From CBDUUP01 sp965370435 (lineage in GTDB: Bacteria > Chloroflexota > Anaerolineae > Anaerolineales > UBA11579), in NCBI GenBank assembly GCA_965370435.1, contig CBDUUP010000275.1:1-6205 (forward strand): 6,205 bases of DNA, given 5' to 3'. Every line of letters begins with the position of its first letter. Position 1 is the stretch's first letter. Shown one piece after another: positions 5,738-6,205 of this stretch. A model generated the notes under the pieces. That model searched no databases. It was not told the DNA's origin and saw only the letters and a program-made list of their open reading frames with translations. The position numbers and the translations under genes were made by a program.

Positions 5738-6205
5738 CTATATTTTCCTTTGGGTTTCTTGAAATGGAGAGTCTAACATCAATTCTAATTCGATTTCGTC
5801 CCGTAAGGGGATCCCATTTTCTCCGATCAGGGGGATCTCCGGCTTTCGTTGGCGGGATTTCTCCAGGGCGTTGGGGCGAATGGCGGACAGGACGAAGCCT
5901 CGCTTTTGATAGAAGCGGAGGGCGTTCAGGTTGTCATTGGTGGTGGTGACCGAGAGGCGTTGGCAGCCAGATTGCTGGGCGGTGTCTTTGATTGATTCGA
6001 TCAAGGCTGTTCCAATCCCCGCATTGGGACGGAGGCTGTTTAGGGTGACGATCTCGCAGTTCTTTTTGTCAAGATGATAGGTGAGGAGTCCGATTTTTTC
6101 ACCGTCTAGAATGGCGATGAATCCGGGGAGTTGATGAGGGAAATACACCGTCTCGTGGACGATGACTTCTTCTGATCCCCAATGTTCTTGGATGAATTGG
6201 GCGAC
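5738..6205 (-). CDS. GNAT-family N-acetyltransferase, 5' end beyond the window
   Basis: The frame is open to the right edge, so the start lies outside; 155 residues are visible. A GTG at 6146-6148 could be mistaken for the start, but the 19 residues before it (including HWGSEEVIVHE) read as ordinary protein leading into LPGFIAILDG. The acetyl-CoA binding core is RPNAGIGTAL (visible residues 59-68), followed by TTTNDNLNALRFYQKRGF, the usual GNAT segment with Asn and the Tyr after the fourth helix. The C-terminus ends with IPLIGENGIPLRDEIELEL, resembling a stand-alone GNAT subfamily I recall with a conserved GIPLRDEIEL tail. It should transfer an acetyl group from acetyl-CoA to an amine; the acceptor is unknown. 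The stop is TAG at 5738-5740. It lies 203 bases upstream of the SDR pair, with a palindromic element between, so it is probably a separate transcription unit. Confidence 0.85.
   Translation of the reverse strand, partial: VAQFIQEHWGSEEVIVHETVYFPHQLPGFIAILDGEKIGLLTYHLDKKNCEIVTLNSLRPNAGIGTALIESIKDTAQQSGCQRLSVTTTNDNLNALRFYQKRGFVLSAIRPNALEKSRQRKPEIPLIGENGIPLRDEIELELMLDSPFQETQRKI

Noticed and set aside
5738..6148. Taking the GTG at 6146-6148 as the start of the acetyltransferase
   Set aside because: The same frame stays open to the window edge and the upstream residues read as part of the GNAT N-terminus, so the gene is partial.

Overview
The window looks like bacterial chromosome of moderate GC content. 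Every convincing gene is on the minus strand, so transcription runs right to left. The best taxonomic clue is a serine hydroxymethyltransferase fused to a glycine-cleavage T-protein. From memory, this arrangement suggests Chloroflexota (Anaerolineae-like bacteria). That placement is inference, not something the sequence proves.

Layout from the right edge in the direction of transcription. (1) 5738-6205: a GNAT acetyltransferase whose N-terminus lies beyond the window. (2) 5535-5737: intergenic DNA with a long imperfect inverted repeat and a weak promoter candidate. (3) 5534-4668 and 4606-3749: two tandem short-chain dehydrogenase/reductase (SDR) paralogues, about 79% identical over 285 aligned residues, a clear local duplication. 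(4) 3343-3748: a 406-base gap with a stem-loop behind the SDR gene, 13 tandem copies of an 8-bp unit, a good sigma70-type promoter and a leader hairpin. (5) 3342-205: the GlyA-GcvT fusion (1045 aa). (6) 1-204: a terminator-like hairpin and a full-consensus extended -10 promoter that fires leftward toward a gene outside the window.

The fusion gene joins two enzymes that each use tetrahydrofolate and give 5,10-methylene-tetrahydrofolate: one from serine, one from the aminomethyl group on lipoylated H-protein. Glycine is the shared metabolite. No gcvH, gcvP or lpd is in the window, so the gene is not seen here within a gcv operon, and it has its own promoter. The SDR pair and the acetyltransferase have no evident functional link to it.

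I see no defence system, CRISPR array, transposase, tRNA or rRNA. The points most worth following are the GlyA-GcvT fusion with its active-site insertion and extra middle region, the cofactor-site divergence between the SDR twins, and two palindromic intergenic elements that share an exact 11-mer.
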